Shown here piece by piece: positions 1 to 6,807 of a DNA stretch of 33,658 nucleotides. The translations under genes and the position numbers were made by a program. The stretch comes from Enhygromyxa salina. Its GTDB lineage: Bacteria > Myxococcota_A > Polyangia > Nannocystales > Nannocystaceae. Position 1 is the stretch's first letter. Every line of letters starts with the position of its first letter. Location: NCBI RefSeq assembly GCF_002994615.1, contig NZ_PVNK01000073.1, positions 1-33,658 on the forward strand. The letters run 5' to 3'. The notes beneath the pieces were generated by a model. That model was not told the origin of the DNA. It worked only from the letters and a program-made list of their open reading frames with translations, and did no database searches.

Positions 1-17
1 GAACAGGTCCGGGGCGA

Positions 18-80
18 CGCGAGCGCAGATGCGCCGCGCTCGTGAGGGGGTCCAAGGTGGCGCGAGCGCAGATGCGCCGC
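18..80. repeat. 20-bp direct repeat, period 43
   Basis: The 20-mer cgcgagcgcagatgcgccgc occurs exactly at 18-37 and at 61-80. Both copies are preceded by a ggtcc (7-11 and 49-53), so this looks like two units of a roughly 43-bp tandem repeat. The first unit is near the window edge, so more copies may lie upstream. Confidence 0.75.
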
Positions 81-337
81 CCCAGAGCCGGTCCGAGGCC
101 AGCCGCGACCGGGATGCGGTGCTCCTCGCGACGGGTCGGGGGTGGACGGCGGATGCATGGCCGCGTGGACGGGCCGGCTCGGGGGGTCCGCCGCCGCGGC
201 GCAGGTGCGCTCGGGGTGGGTCGGAGGCTGGCGCGGGAGCGCGGGAGCTGCGGTCGAGCCGGGTCGGGGGTCGCTCGGGCGCGGCGCGATCGAGCCTGGG
301 TCTGGGGCTGGGGGGGCTTGGAGACGCGCGAATCGAT

Positions 338-443
338 CTCGCGCCACCTCGCGTGCCCCTTTTCACCGAGGGGTCTGTCGCCACGACTTGCAGCGGGGCC
401 ACCATCGCGGCGTTTCGTCCTCGCGTCCTCGACGAGAGTTCCT
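338..443 (+). repeat. dispersed hairpin repeat, decayed copy
   Basis: This segment aligns end to end, in the same orientation and with about three quarters of positions equal by eye, with 33553-33658. Shared blocks include ctcgcgcc, ccttttc, ccgaggg, tgtcgcca, acttgcag, gcggcgttt and the attcc/gttcc end. In this copy the two arms of the hairpin (around 358-371 and 424-438) have accumulated mismatches that break the pairing. It looks like an old member of a repeat family whose intact form is at the other end of the window. Confidence 0.7.
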
Positions 444-614
444 GCGCGAGGCGACACGCTCCTCGCGTCAATCACAGCTTCGGCCTCGCCCTGGCGCCGC
501 GTTGTTCGAGGGCTGGCCTGGCCGTCGGGCCCCGCGGCCTCTTTGCGCTCTTCTCCTGGGGATGGACGACCCCGCTCCGAACCAGGGGAGCGCCAGCGGC
601 TACTGGTCGCCTGA

Positions 615-710
615 GTGGTCGGCTATCATCAGCTTCGTGAGGCCGAGTCCCTGATCCTGACCTTCGAGCGAGGCGGCGCGCCGCTGGAGCTCACCTACCT
701 GATCCGCTAG
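615..710 (+). pseudogene. C-terminal remnant of GspC/PDZ-type protein
   Basis: A frame open from 615 to the TAG at 708-710 encodes about 31 residues ending in an amphipathic pattern typical of the C-terminus of GspC/PDZ-domain proteins: YHQLREAESLILTFERGG followed by a beta-strand rich in L, T and Y and a final Arg. In type II secretion GspC proteins this is the last alpha-helix, the RGG turn and the terminal strand of the PDZ domain. An in-frame TGA at 612-614 and the absence of any start show it is not an intact gene. Either the 5' part was displaced by the repeat-bearing DNA upstream or a frameshift separates it. The identification rests on a short motif only. Confidence 0.4.
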
Positions 711-716
711 CGCGTC

Positions 717-1772
717 ATGTGGCATCCCCGGTTTCGCCAGCTTGCGCTTCGCCACGGGCCATGCATCCTCGCGTTGTCGCTCTGTGCTTGCATCGACGAC
801 GGACCCCGTGACGACAAGGTGGCGCCGCCGGAGCTCCCCTTCGAGTACGCCACCGAGCGCCTGACGATCCACTCCGACATCCAGCGCTGCGAGGGCGACT
901 TCGCGCGCTGGGAGAGCTTCATCAGTCACGCCGAGACCTACCTCGGTCTGACGGTGTCAGGCGCCGTCGAGCTCAACGTATGGGAGACCGAGGACTTCGA
1001 TGGCGAGCGATACTGCGGCGGCGACTGGGGCGGGTGCTACCGCCGAGCGGGGCAGCGGATCTACAGCGGAGCGGCCACCGTCGAGCACGAGCTCGTCCAC
1101 GCGGTCGCCTCCGAGCTGGCGAACCGAGATGCCTTCTTCGAAGAGGGGTTGGCCGAGGCGCTGTCCGCCTCGCCTCAGTTCGGCCGATACGCGCCGTGGT
1201 TCCCCGTCAAAGGTTCGGGTGATGTCGACTACCCCAGCGCGGGGCACTTCGTCCGGTGGTTGCTCGAGACGCGGGGACCCGATCCGCTGCTCTCGCACAT
1301 GAGCGCCCCGGGCGGAGTCACCGAGTTCGAGGCGATCTACGCCCAGAGCCTCACCGAGATGACGGCGGAGTACTTCGCCGACGCGGCGTCGAGCTACCCG
1401 CGGCTCCACGACTACCCAGCCCCGGCGTTCGAGGCTCAGGGCGAGGGGCTGTGGTCGAGCGTGATCGAATTCGACTGTGCGGGAGACGACGTCCGCGGGG
1501 CCGCTGACGGACTCGAGGCGATCCGCGAGCTGACGGTCCCGAAGACGGGCTTCTACGCCATATGGAGCTCGGCGGGCGGACGTGTTCGCGGCCGAGAAAA
1601 GACCGGGTCCGGCAACGCCTTCGCTGTCGTCGGCGATCAGATCGCCGCCGGGCCGATCGAAGCGGGGACCTACGAGGTGGGCATCGTCGGACCTCCCGGC
1701 GTCGACTCGGGGGTCGTCATCGTGTGGGAGAGCCTCACCGCTCGCCCCGTGCCGCCGGGAGGACTGCCGTGA
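717..1772 (+). CDS. putative HExxH metalloprotease-like lipoprotein
   Basis: The 351-residue protein has an N-terminal hydrophobic segment ending in a lipobox (LCAC, Cys25), so it is predicted to be an exported lipoprotein. At residues 124-128 it carries HELVH, a zinc-binding HExxH motif. This is followed about 15 residues later by FFEEGLAEALS, whose Glu residues could supply the third ligand as in gluzincin-type (peptidase MA clan) proteases. The C-terminal third is beta-rich and has no motif I recognise. The ATG at 717 directly precedes the lipoprotein signal. The stop overlaps the GTG of the next gene (1769-1772), so the two are probably translationally coupled. No family name can be assigned from sequence alone, and the protease role is inferred from the motif. 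Confidence 0.8.
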   Translation: MWHPRFRQLALRHGPCILALSLCACIDDGPRDDKVAPPELPFEYATERLTIHSDIQRCEGDFARWESFISHAETYLGLTVSGAVELNVWETEDFDGERYCGGDWGGCYRRAGQRIYSGAATVEHELVHAVASELANRDAFFEEGLAEALSASPQFGRYAPWFPVKGSGDVDYPSAGHFVRWLLETRGPDPLLSHMSAPGGVTEFEAIYAQSLTEMTAEYFADAASSYPRLHDYPAPAFEAQGEGLWSSVIEFDCAGDDVRGAADGLEAIRELTVPKTGFYAIWSSAGGRVRGREKTGSGNAFAVVGDQIAAGPIEAGTYEVGIVGPPGVDSGVVIVWESLTARPVPPGGLP

Positions 1773-2404
1773 CGCGAGCGACGCGCGGGGCGCTGGCGCT
1801 GGCGCTGTGGGCGTGCGGGTGCGTCGACGAGCCTGGGCCGACGCAGTCGAACCCTCCCACGCTTCAAGCAGGCGAACCATGCAATTGGCCATGGGCCTCG
1901 TGCGTCGATGAAGACTCGCTCTTGTGGTGCTCGGAGGGAACTTGGGCCGACCAGACCTGTGATGAGTATTGTGCGGAGCTGGGCCCCGGCGTGAGCTCCC
2001 TGGGCTGTGACGTCGATCTCGACCTCGCGTCACCGACCCAGCTGTGCGCCTGCGAGCCGCCGACGGACGGGTGCTCCCCCGGGCAGGGGGCGTGCGAGGA
2101 CAATGACACGATCTCGTGGTGCACCGAGGGGTGGACCTGGACCACGTCATCGTGCACCGAGATCTGTGCGGATCAATCACTGCTCTTGCTGGGTTGTGAC
2201 GCAGTCGACGACGCCGCAATTTGCCTATGCACGAATACCGGAACACCTTGCGACGACGCCCCCTCAGTCTGTGCCGATGGTCAGACCCTGTCCGCCTGCG
2301 AGGCGGGCCTCTGGGCCGCCGTCGATTGCACCGAGCGCTGCGCCGGGCCCGGCACCTGCGACCCCGGGGCCGTCGGCGGCGCGGCGTGTGTGTGCGGACC
2401 CTGA
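1769..2404 (+). CDS. Cys-rich triple-module lipoprotein
   Basis: The start is taken as the GTG at 1769, overlapping the upstream TGA by three bases, because a lipoprotein signal follows at once (hydrophobic Ala/Leu run, then ACGC with the likely lipidated Cys near residue 18). A longer in-frame opening from 1562 lies inside the upstream gene. The 211-residue product contains three copies of a module of about 45-60 residues with the pattern C-x(5-6)-C, a central [WA]C-x2-G-x-W or similar, then [DS]C-x3-C-[A] and a distal C-x-C. The copies begin near EPCNWPW, DGCSPGQ and TPCDDAP. The modules are probably disulfide-bonded extracytoplasmic domains. The function is unknown, and it sits as the middle gene of a three-lipoprotein operon. 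Confidence 0.85.
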   Translation: MTRATRGALALALWACGCVDEPGPTQSNPPTLQAGEPCNWPWASCVDEDSLLWCSEGTWADQTCDEYCAELGPGVSSLGCDVDLDLASPTQLCACEPPTDGCSPGQGACEDNDTISWCTEGWTWTTSSCTEICADQSLLLLGCDAVDDAAICLCTNTGTPCDDAPSVCADGQTLSACEAGLWAAVDCTERCAGPGTCDPGAVGGAACVCGP

Positions 2405-2406
2405 CC

Positions 2407-2865
2407 ATGACACGCGTACCGCTTTATCTCGCGATGTTCGTCCTTTCCTCGGTCATCGGCGCATGCTCGCCGGGCCCGGTCGCAGATCCCCAGCCACAGT
2501 GCTACCCGCTCGATCCCAGCGGGGACTGGCCGCTCACCCCCGAGCAGCTCACGGAGCAGTATTGTGGCCGCGGTCCAACCCCGACAACGGGCGAGACCGA
2601 GGGTCGAGCGCTCACGGCGGTGTGCATCCCCGCGCCCAGCGAGGGGTGTGATCCCTGCATGCTCAGCGCCGCGGAGGTCGATGACAAACTACGCGCAAAG
2701 ATCGCAAACACCCTCGCAGACGCGAGCTGCCCGGAAGACTACGAGCCGACGCGCTTCGTGCGTGGGTGCGCTGCGGCATCCCCGACCACGAATGAATGCT
2801 GCTTCATCGCCGAGTACTTCACCGACAAGACCGTCTGCGATCCCGTGCCCGACGAGGCCCCGTGA
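2407..2865 (+). CDS. small secreted lipoprotein, unknown function
   Basis: A 152-residue protein starts at the ATG two bases after the preceding stop. The signal segment MTRVPLYLAMFVLSSVIGAC ends in a lipobox (IGAC). The mature part is Pro/Thr-rich and then carries four paired cysteines, including CDPC and a late CC. I do not recognise a family. The very tight spacing with the two upstream lipoprotein genes indicates one transcript and probably a shared role at the cell surface. It converges on the PAAR-like gene, with 30 bases between the stops. Confidence 0.8.
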   Translation: MTRVPLYLAMFVLSSVIGACSPGPVADPQPQCYPLDPSGDWPLTPEQLTEQYCGRGPTPTTGETEGRALTAVCIPAPSEGCDPCMLSAAEVDDKLRAKIANTLADASCPEDYEPTRFVRGCAAASPTTNECCFIAEYFTDKTVCDPVPDEAP

Positions 2866-2895
2866 CCCGCTCGCAGATCTCGGCGCCCAGGCCAG

Positions 2896-3276
2896 TCAGC
2901 CCAGGGTGTTCTTGTTGTTGTGAAACAAGGGATCCCCAAGCCGACACGCGCCCTTGCCCTCGAACTTCACATCAAACGAATACAGCATGAACTCCGCCGC
3001 GTCCCGGTTGGTCCCGCTCGCGACCCCGCCCGCGCTGCCGGCCTCGTCGCCGCTCGACTTGCTGTACTTGGCCCCGTCGGTCATCGGCATCTCGCCGTCG
3101 CAGGTGACCGTGCTCGGCCCGTCCGAGGTGTCGGCGGACTGCGCGATGTTTGGGTAGGGGATCGGCACCGGCCCGGCGGAGGTCGGGGTCAGGCAGACGT
3201 CGGGAAACACGATGCTCATCCCGCCGCTGCCCGAGTGGGCGACGCCGCGTCCGTTTGCGAAGGTCTTCGATCCCAT
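2896..3276 (-). CDS. PAAR-like DUF4150 spike-tip protein
   Basis: A 126-residue protein of the DUF4150 (PAAR-like) family. The N-terminal strand pattern SKTFANGRGVAHSGSGG, the FPDVCLTP motif near residue 25 and the PVPIPYPNIAQS motif are the signature of this family, which caps the VgrG trimer in T6SS and carries or recruits effectors. There is no C-terminal effector extension, so it is a stand-alone tip. It is the last gene of minus-strand operon A, 27 bp after the thiolase-fold gene. The leader between them is a run of GAGCT-type pentamers instead of a normal Shine-Dalgarno spacer. The neighbouring DUF2169 gene is the expected adaptor partner: DUF2169/DUF4150 pairs are known from Agrobacterium T6SS effector loading. 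Confidence 0.9.
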   Translation of the reverse strand: MGSKTFANGRGVAHSGSGGMSIVFPDVCLTPTSAGPVPIPYPNIAQSADTSDGPSTVTCDGEMPMTDGAKYSKSSGDEAGSAGGVASGTNRDAAEFMLYSFDVKFEGKGACRLGDPLFHNNKNTLG

Positions 3277-3307
3277 GTTCAGCTCAGTTCAGCTCAGCTC
3301 AGCTCAG
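3277..3307. repeat. pentanucleotide repeat in PAAR leader
   Basis: The gap between the thiolase-fold gene stop (3304-3306) and the PAAR-like start (3276) consists of near-perfect tagct/cagct-type pentamers (plus strand: ttcagctcagttcagctcagctcagctcag). Read on the minus strand it gives repeated GAGCT, which overlaps where the ribosome-binding site must be. No GGAGG-like site is present. Confidence 0.8.
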
Positions 3308-4320
3308 GCAGGAGCATACAAGACCAGCGCGCCGTGGTCGCCTGAGTCGGCGCTGGCCCAGACCAGCGCCGGCCCGCCGACGGTGCCCGCGCGGATCCAC
3401 AGCGCGGCTGTCCCGAGCATCATCGGCGCGAGCGCGGCCCCGCTGTCGCCCGTGTACTCGGCCGGGTGCTCGACCCGCAGCGGCCTCGCAAAGTGCTCTT
3501 GATTGCGGATCCGCGCGACGCCCCACTGCTTGGCGGACTTGCTCTCGCCGTTGAGGCCGGCCATGACCAGGCGGATCGGATGGTCGGGAGCCAGCGCGCC
3601 GTCGAGCACGGCCGAGCACAAGGTCGCGAGCTCGCCGCCGCCCGAGACTCCGACGGAGGTGATCCAGGCCAGGGCGCTGAGGTTGTGGCGGCGGCGGGTG
3701 GCCTCGTTGGCCACGACCACAAACGCAGCCGCCTCGCCGGGCGTGAACGCGTCTTGAGGGCCAGAGGTCCGGAGTCGACCGGCGCGCTCGAGCGCCGCGA
3801 CCCGCTCGGCGTCGACGTAGGTGTCGACGCCGCCCACGACGACGAACTCGGCGCGGCCGGGGGTGATCAGCTCGTCGCGCGCGGCCGCGAGGGCGCTGAA
3901 GAACCCGGCGTGGCCCGCCGTGAACACCCGGCTGGCGCCGACATCGATCCGCCGCTGGGCCTGCTCGCCGAGCATCGAGACGAAGGGCTGGGCGTCGAGG
4001 GGCTCGGGCAGGGCGAGGTGGACGGGGAGCGCGAGCTTGGCGAATTCGGCCGACAGCACCTCGGCGAGCGGCGCCCCGGCGAGTCGCAGCAAGCGGGGCT
4101 CGATCGCGCTGGTTCGCGCTCGCTTGGCGAGGCTCGGGACCAGCGGCGGGAGGTGGCGATCGGCGAGGTGACCCAGGATCACCGGCTCGGAGTCCCAGTC
4201 GAGGATCCACGACTCGGACTTGCGCGTGACGCCTGCGCGAATCGACGACGCGGTCTGGGCTGCGTCGAGCCCGACCGAGCAGCACATGCCCACGCGCAGG
4301 ATCGCCAGGGGCTCGCTCAC
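3304..4320 (-). CDS. thiolase-fold (ketoacyl-synthase-like) protein, T6SS-associated
   Basis: This 338-residue protein has the overall pattern of a beta-ketoacyl-ACP synthase: an N-terminal GMCCSVGLDAAQTASSIRAG segment, FVVVGGVDTY near 160-168 and FTPGEAAAFVVVA around 190-202, which in real synthases flank the active site. The segment equivalent to the nucleophile elbow (about 134-140, FTAGHAG) has no cysteine, and I do not see the usual GTGT-type or KS-x-GH catalytic His motifs, so it is probably not an active condensing enzyme. Such proteins recur beside DUF2169 genes in T6SS loci. Its ATG overlaps the DUF2169 stop by four bases (ATGA), so the two are coupled. It is a paralogue of 29421-30452. 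The role is unknown; an adaptor or scaffold role is inferred from the neighbourhood. Confidence 0.8.
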   Translation of the reverse strand: MSEPLAILRVGMCCSVGLDAAQTASSIRAGVTRKSESWILDWDSEPVILGHLADRHLPPLVPSLAKRARTSAIEPRLLRLAGAPLAEVLSAEFAKLALPVHLALPEPLDAQPFVSMLGEQAQRRIDVGASRVFTAGHAGFFSALAAARDELITPGRAEFVVVGGVDTYVDAERVAALERAGRLRTSGPQDAFTPGEAAAFVVVANEATRRRHNLSALAWITSVGVSGGGELATLCSAVLDGALAPDHPIRLVMAGLNGESKSAKQWGVARIRNQEHFARPLRVEHPAEYTGDSGAALAPMMLGTAALWIRAGTVGGPALVWASADSGDHGALVLYAPA

Positions 4321-5357
4321 GCCTCACCGCCGCTGTACTCGACCGCGCCCTCGATCCCGCCGAGGCCGATGTCGACGCGCTGGACCCGAAGCAGCTCCTC
4401 GCCGACGGCCAGGCACGCGCGCCAGGTCATGGTCATGCGGGCCTCGCTTGGCTCGAGGACCACGGTGTCGAGGATCGGGTTCATGCGCTGTGTGGTGCCC
4501 GCCAGCGTGGCGATGAGCTCGAGCTGGCAGCGGGGCAGGGCGAAGGTCCAGCTTCTATCGGGGTCGAAGCCGTGCATCGCCACGGGCTCGCCGCCTCGCA
4601 GGGCCTGGGCGAAGGTCATCCCCCGCGAGCCGACGTGGAAGTAGCGCGGATCAAAGTCATCGGGCAGGTAGGGCGCCCGGGTCTTGCGCCAGCGCTCGTC
4701 GTAGGTGCCCGCGAACGCGACCCGGGGCTGCCAGGTCGGGGCGATCGCACCAAAGCCCATGGGCTCGGGTGTCTGGCCGAGCGCGGTCAAGGGGGCGTTG
4801 GGGTCTTCGAAGTTCGGGACCGGCTGCCCGAGCATCTCACCCACGCTCTGACCCGCGCCAAAGCCGACACCGACGGGGTTGCGGAGGTCGGCGAGGCCCG
4901 AGCCAGTGTCGCCGACTTGCCGGCCACCAAAGGCCCGCTCGTAGACGATGGGCACGCGCACGAAGGGCTGCGCGCGGCTCGGCTGGACGGCGCGCAGGCC
5001 CTGGTCCCAGAAGCGATCGCCGTGGACCCGGATCAGCTTGCTTCGATCGGCCACGCATAGGGCGACGTCGAGCTCGGGCACCGCCTGGCCCCGGGGCGCG
5101 CACGCGTCCCCGATCAGGATCACGTCGGTCCCAGGCTTTTGCAGGTGGACCGCGCTCGGGTAGCGCAGGCTGCTCGCCGTCGGATCGCCGAAGTACTCGT
5201 CCTCGAGGGTGATCGGGCGCTGCTCGGCGGCGATCTCGACGACCGCGCCGAGCTCGAAGGTCGCCTTGACCACGGCGATCAAGGTGTCGACGCCCCGGCG
5301 ATCCGCGAGCGCGAAGATCGTCGGGACGAAGGGCGAGGTGTTGTGGAGCTGGAGCAT
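4317..5357 (-). CDS. DUF2169 family T6SS adaptor
   Basis: The 346-residue protein starts at the ATG at 5357 (MLQLHNTSPF), not at the far-upstream in-frame opening. DUF2169 hallmarks are present: the VVKATFEL strand near residue 30, a YFGDP segment, VYERAFGG, RNPVGVGF, and AFAGTYDERWRKTRAPYLP with the following DFDPRYF. DUF2169 proteins are adaptors/chaperones that load effectors onto PAAR-like tips (for example the Tde2 locus in Agrobacterium). The gene lies between the HEAT-repeat gene (2-bp gap) and the thiolase-fold gene (4-bp overlap), with DUF4150 further down, so all four are very probably one operon. A second DUF2169 gene lies at 28279-29415. Confidence 0.9.
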   Translation of the reverse strand: MLQLHNTSPFVPTIFALADRRGVDTLIAVVKATFELGAVVEIAAEQRPITLEDEYFGDPTASSLRYPSAVHLQKPGTDVILIGDACAPRGQAVPELDVALCVADRSKLIRVHGDRFWDQGLRAVQPSRAQPFVRVPIVYERAFGGRQVGDTGSGLADLRNPVGVGFGAGQSVGEMLGQPVPNFEDPNAPLTALGQTPEPMGFGAIAPTWQPRVAFAGTYDERWRKTRAPYLPDDFDPRYFHVGSRGMTFAQALRGGEPVAMHGFDPDRSWTFALPRCQLELIATLAGTTQRMNPILDTVVLEPSEARMTMTWRACLAVGEELLRVQRVDIGLGGIEGAVEYSGGEA

Positions 5358-5359
5358 GC

Positions 5360-6691
5360 TCAGTGGGCGAGGGGCAGGCCGCGCTGGAAGTCGAGGAAGG
5401 CGAGGCGCGCGAACACGTCCTGGGTCTGGGCGTGTTGGGTTGCGCTCGTCGCTCGGGTCGCGATCTGTGCTCTTCCGGTCGAGCGCGCGGCGAGCTCGAG
5501 CGCGAGGGGGTGGCGGCGGCGCGTGGGCAGCTCCCGGAGGCTGCGGGCGAACTGGGCGATGTCGAGGGGCCGGCCGCTCAGGTGGCGCACGCCCGGGACG
5601 AAGTGATCGCGGCGTTGGGACCACCAAAAGCGGATCGCGTCGGGGTTGGGCAGGCGCAGGGCGTCGTCCCCGGTCGGCACGAGGTCGGTGTCGAGGTCGT
5701 CGTCTTCGAGCTCGGGCAACGCGTCGTCGCGATCGTCTCCGATCGCGGCGCCACGATCGAGCCAGTACTGGTCTTGGGTCGCGGGCAGCCCGGCGACGGC
5801 GCAGACGACCTCGCCCGCGGGTCGGGCCAGCTCGGGGTGGTCGAGCAGGGCGAGGACCCCGTCGACGGCGGCCGGCTGTCCGCTCAGGCCGGCCGCCCAG
5901 ACCAGGTTTGGCGTCGGGGCGTGGGCGAGCTCGGTCAGGAGGCGCTGGTGGGCCGCGCCGTCGCCGATCAGCGCGACCCAGGCCAGCGCCGATCGTTGAG
6001 ATGGGTGGGGCGGACCAAAAGCCTCGCTGCACGCCCGGGCCCACGCGCTCGACACTCCCCGAATGATCCCGCTGTCGATCGCGGCCCCGCGCAGGGCGTC
6101 GTCGGTCGCGTCGAGCGAGGTCTGGAGCTGGCGCAGGACCTCCGGGCTGCCCGTATGGCGGGCCAGGAGCGCGGCCGCCCGGCGGACCTGGAGATCCGCG
6201 GCGCTCAACCACCCGCGCACGCGCGGGCCCGCGTTGACGCGGTGGGCCGCGAGCACGCGCAGCCGACCCGCGAGCGCAGGGCCACGGAGGGCGTCGAGAT
6301 CGCGGCCGAGCCAGTCGATCAGGCCCGTCCGCCGGGTCAGGGCGAGCCCCCGCACGAGCCCGCGCTGGCCGACCTCATCGGCGTGCTCGAGGGCCGCCAA
6401 GACCTGCTCGCAGGGGTCGAGGCCGGCGCCCTCGAGCACGGTCAAGGTCGCGGCGGCGGTCCGAAACTCGTCGTCGTCGGGCTCGGCGATGACCGGCAAC
6501 AGCAGGCGCTCGAGCACGGGCTGGCCGCCCACGAGCAGCCCGGCGACCCGGGCGAGGAGGCGCTCCTCGGGCCCCGCGGCGAGCCGCGCGAGGGTGAAAT
6601 TGGCCGAGTCGACGCAGTTTGACCACATCTCGAGCAGGAACTCGGCCTCGTCGAGGTGCTCTTGTTGGATATCCCAGATGAGACCGGTCAT
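5360..6691 (-). CDS. HEAT-repeat T6SS-associated protein (TIGR02270-like)
   Basis: The start is placed at the ATG at 6691 (MTGLIWDIQQEHLDEAEFLL) because proteins of this T6SS-linked HEAT-repeat family begin with such an '..v.eQH.eEaaFLw' helix. Earlier in-frame ATGs exist at 6715 and 6754. The 443 residues are almost wholly helical with repeated Ala/Leu/Arg pairs (such as LQVRRAAALLARHTG and LRGAAIDSG), and an acidic insert near the middle (ALPELEDDDLDTD). HEAT repeats are protein-binding scaffolds. It is the first gene of minus-strand operon A and is divergent from vgrG, 116 bp away, so a shared bidirectional promoter region is likely. The exact partner is unknown. Confidence 0.8.
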   Translation of the reverse strand: MTGLIWDIQQEHLDEAEFLLEMWSNCVDSANFTLARLAAGPEERLLARVAGLLVGGQPVLERLLLPVIAEPDDDEFRTAAATLTVLEGAGLDPCEQVLAALEHADEVGQRGLVRGLALTRRTGLIDWLGRDLDALRGPALAGRLRVLAAHRVNAGPRVRGWLSAADLQVRRAAALLARHTGSPEVLRQLQTSLDATDDALRGAAIDSGIIRGVSSAWARACSEAFGPPHPSQRSALAWVALIGDGAAHQRLLTELAHAPTPNLVWAAGLSGQPAAVDGVLALLDHPELARPAGEVVCAVAGLPATQDQYWLDRGAAIGDDRDDALPELEDDDLDTDLVPTGDDALRLPNPDAIRFWWSQRRDHFVPGVRHLSGRPLDIAQFARSLRELPTRRRHPLALELAARSTGRAQIATRATSATQHAQTQDVFARLAFLDFQRGLPLAH

Positions 6692-6807
6692 CGACGGCCA
6701 ACCCCCGCGCAGCATAGACACGGGCCCCGGCCTCGGGCAAGCGAAGTTCAGCATTTGATCCCGCGCTGCTGTACCCTCGCCTCGGCCCCCCGCCGCTGTG
6801 AGTACCC
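6692..6807. promoter_or_regulatory. divergent promoter region of operon A and vgrG
   Basis: This 116-bp gap separates the HEAT-repeat gene (minus) from vgrG (plus), so both promoters must lie here or inside the first codons. I see no convincing -35/-10 pair. The vgrG start has only a weak gtgag element upstream. The region call rests on gene orientation alone. Confidence 0.5.

Larger units (their letters stand above)
1..614. other. gene-free G-rich stretch
   Basis: I see no convincing gene here. Three overlapping open frames exist on the plus strand, but their translations are Arg/Gly/Ala-rich and lack any recognisable motif, as expected for random high-GC DNA. The stretch holds a 20-bp direct repeat (18-37 and 61-80), G-runs around 300-320, and the decayed hairpin repeat at 338-443. 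Confidence 0.6.

Noticed and set aside
29..654. Overlapping plus-strand frames near the window start
   Set aside because: Three frames open at once with Arg/Gly-rich products and no start context; expected by chance in G-rich DNA.
957..2408. Minus-strand 483-codon frame opposite the lipoprotein operon
   Set aside because: Arg/Pro-rich translation without motifs; the plus strand has three proteins with lipoboxes and conserved-looking Cys patterns.
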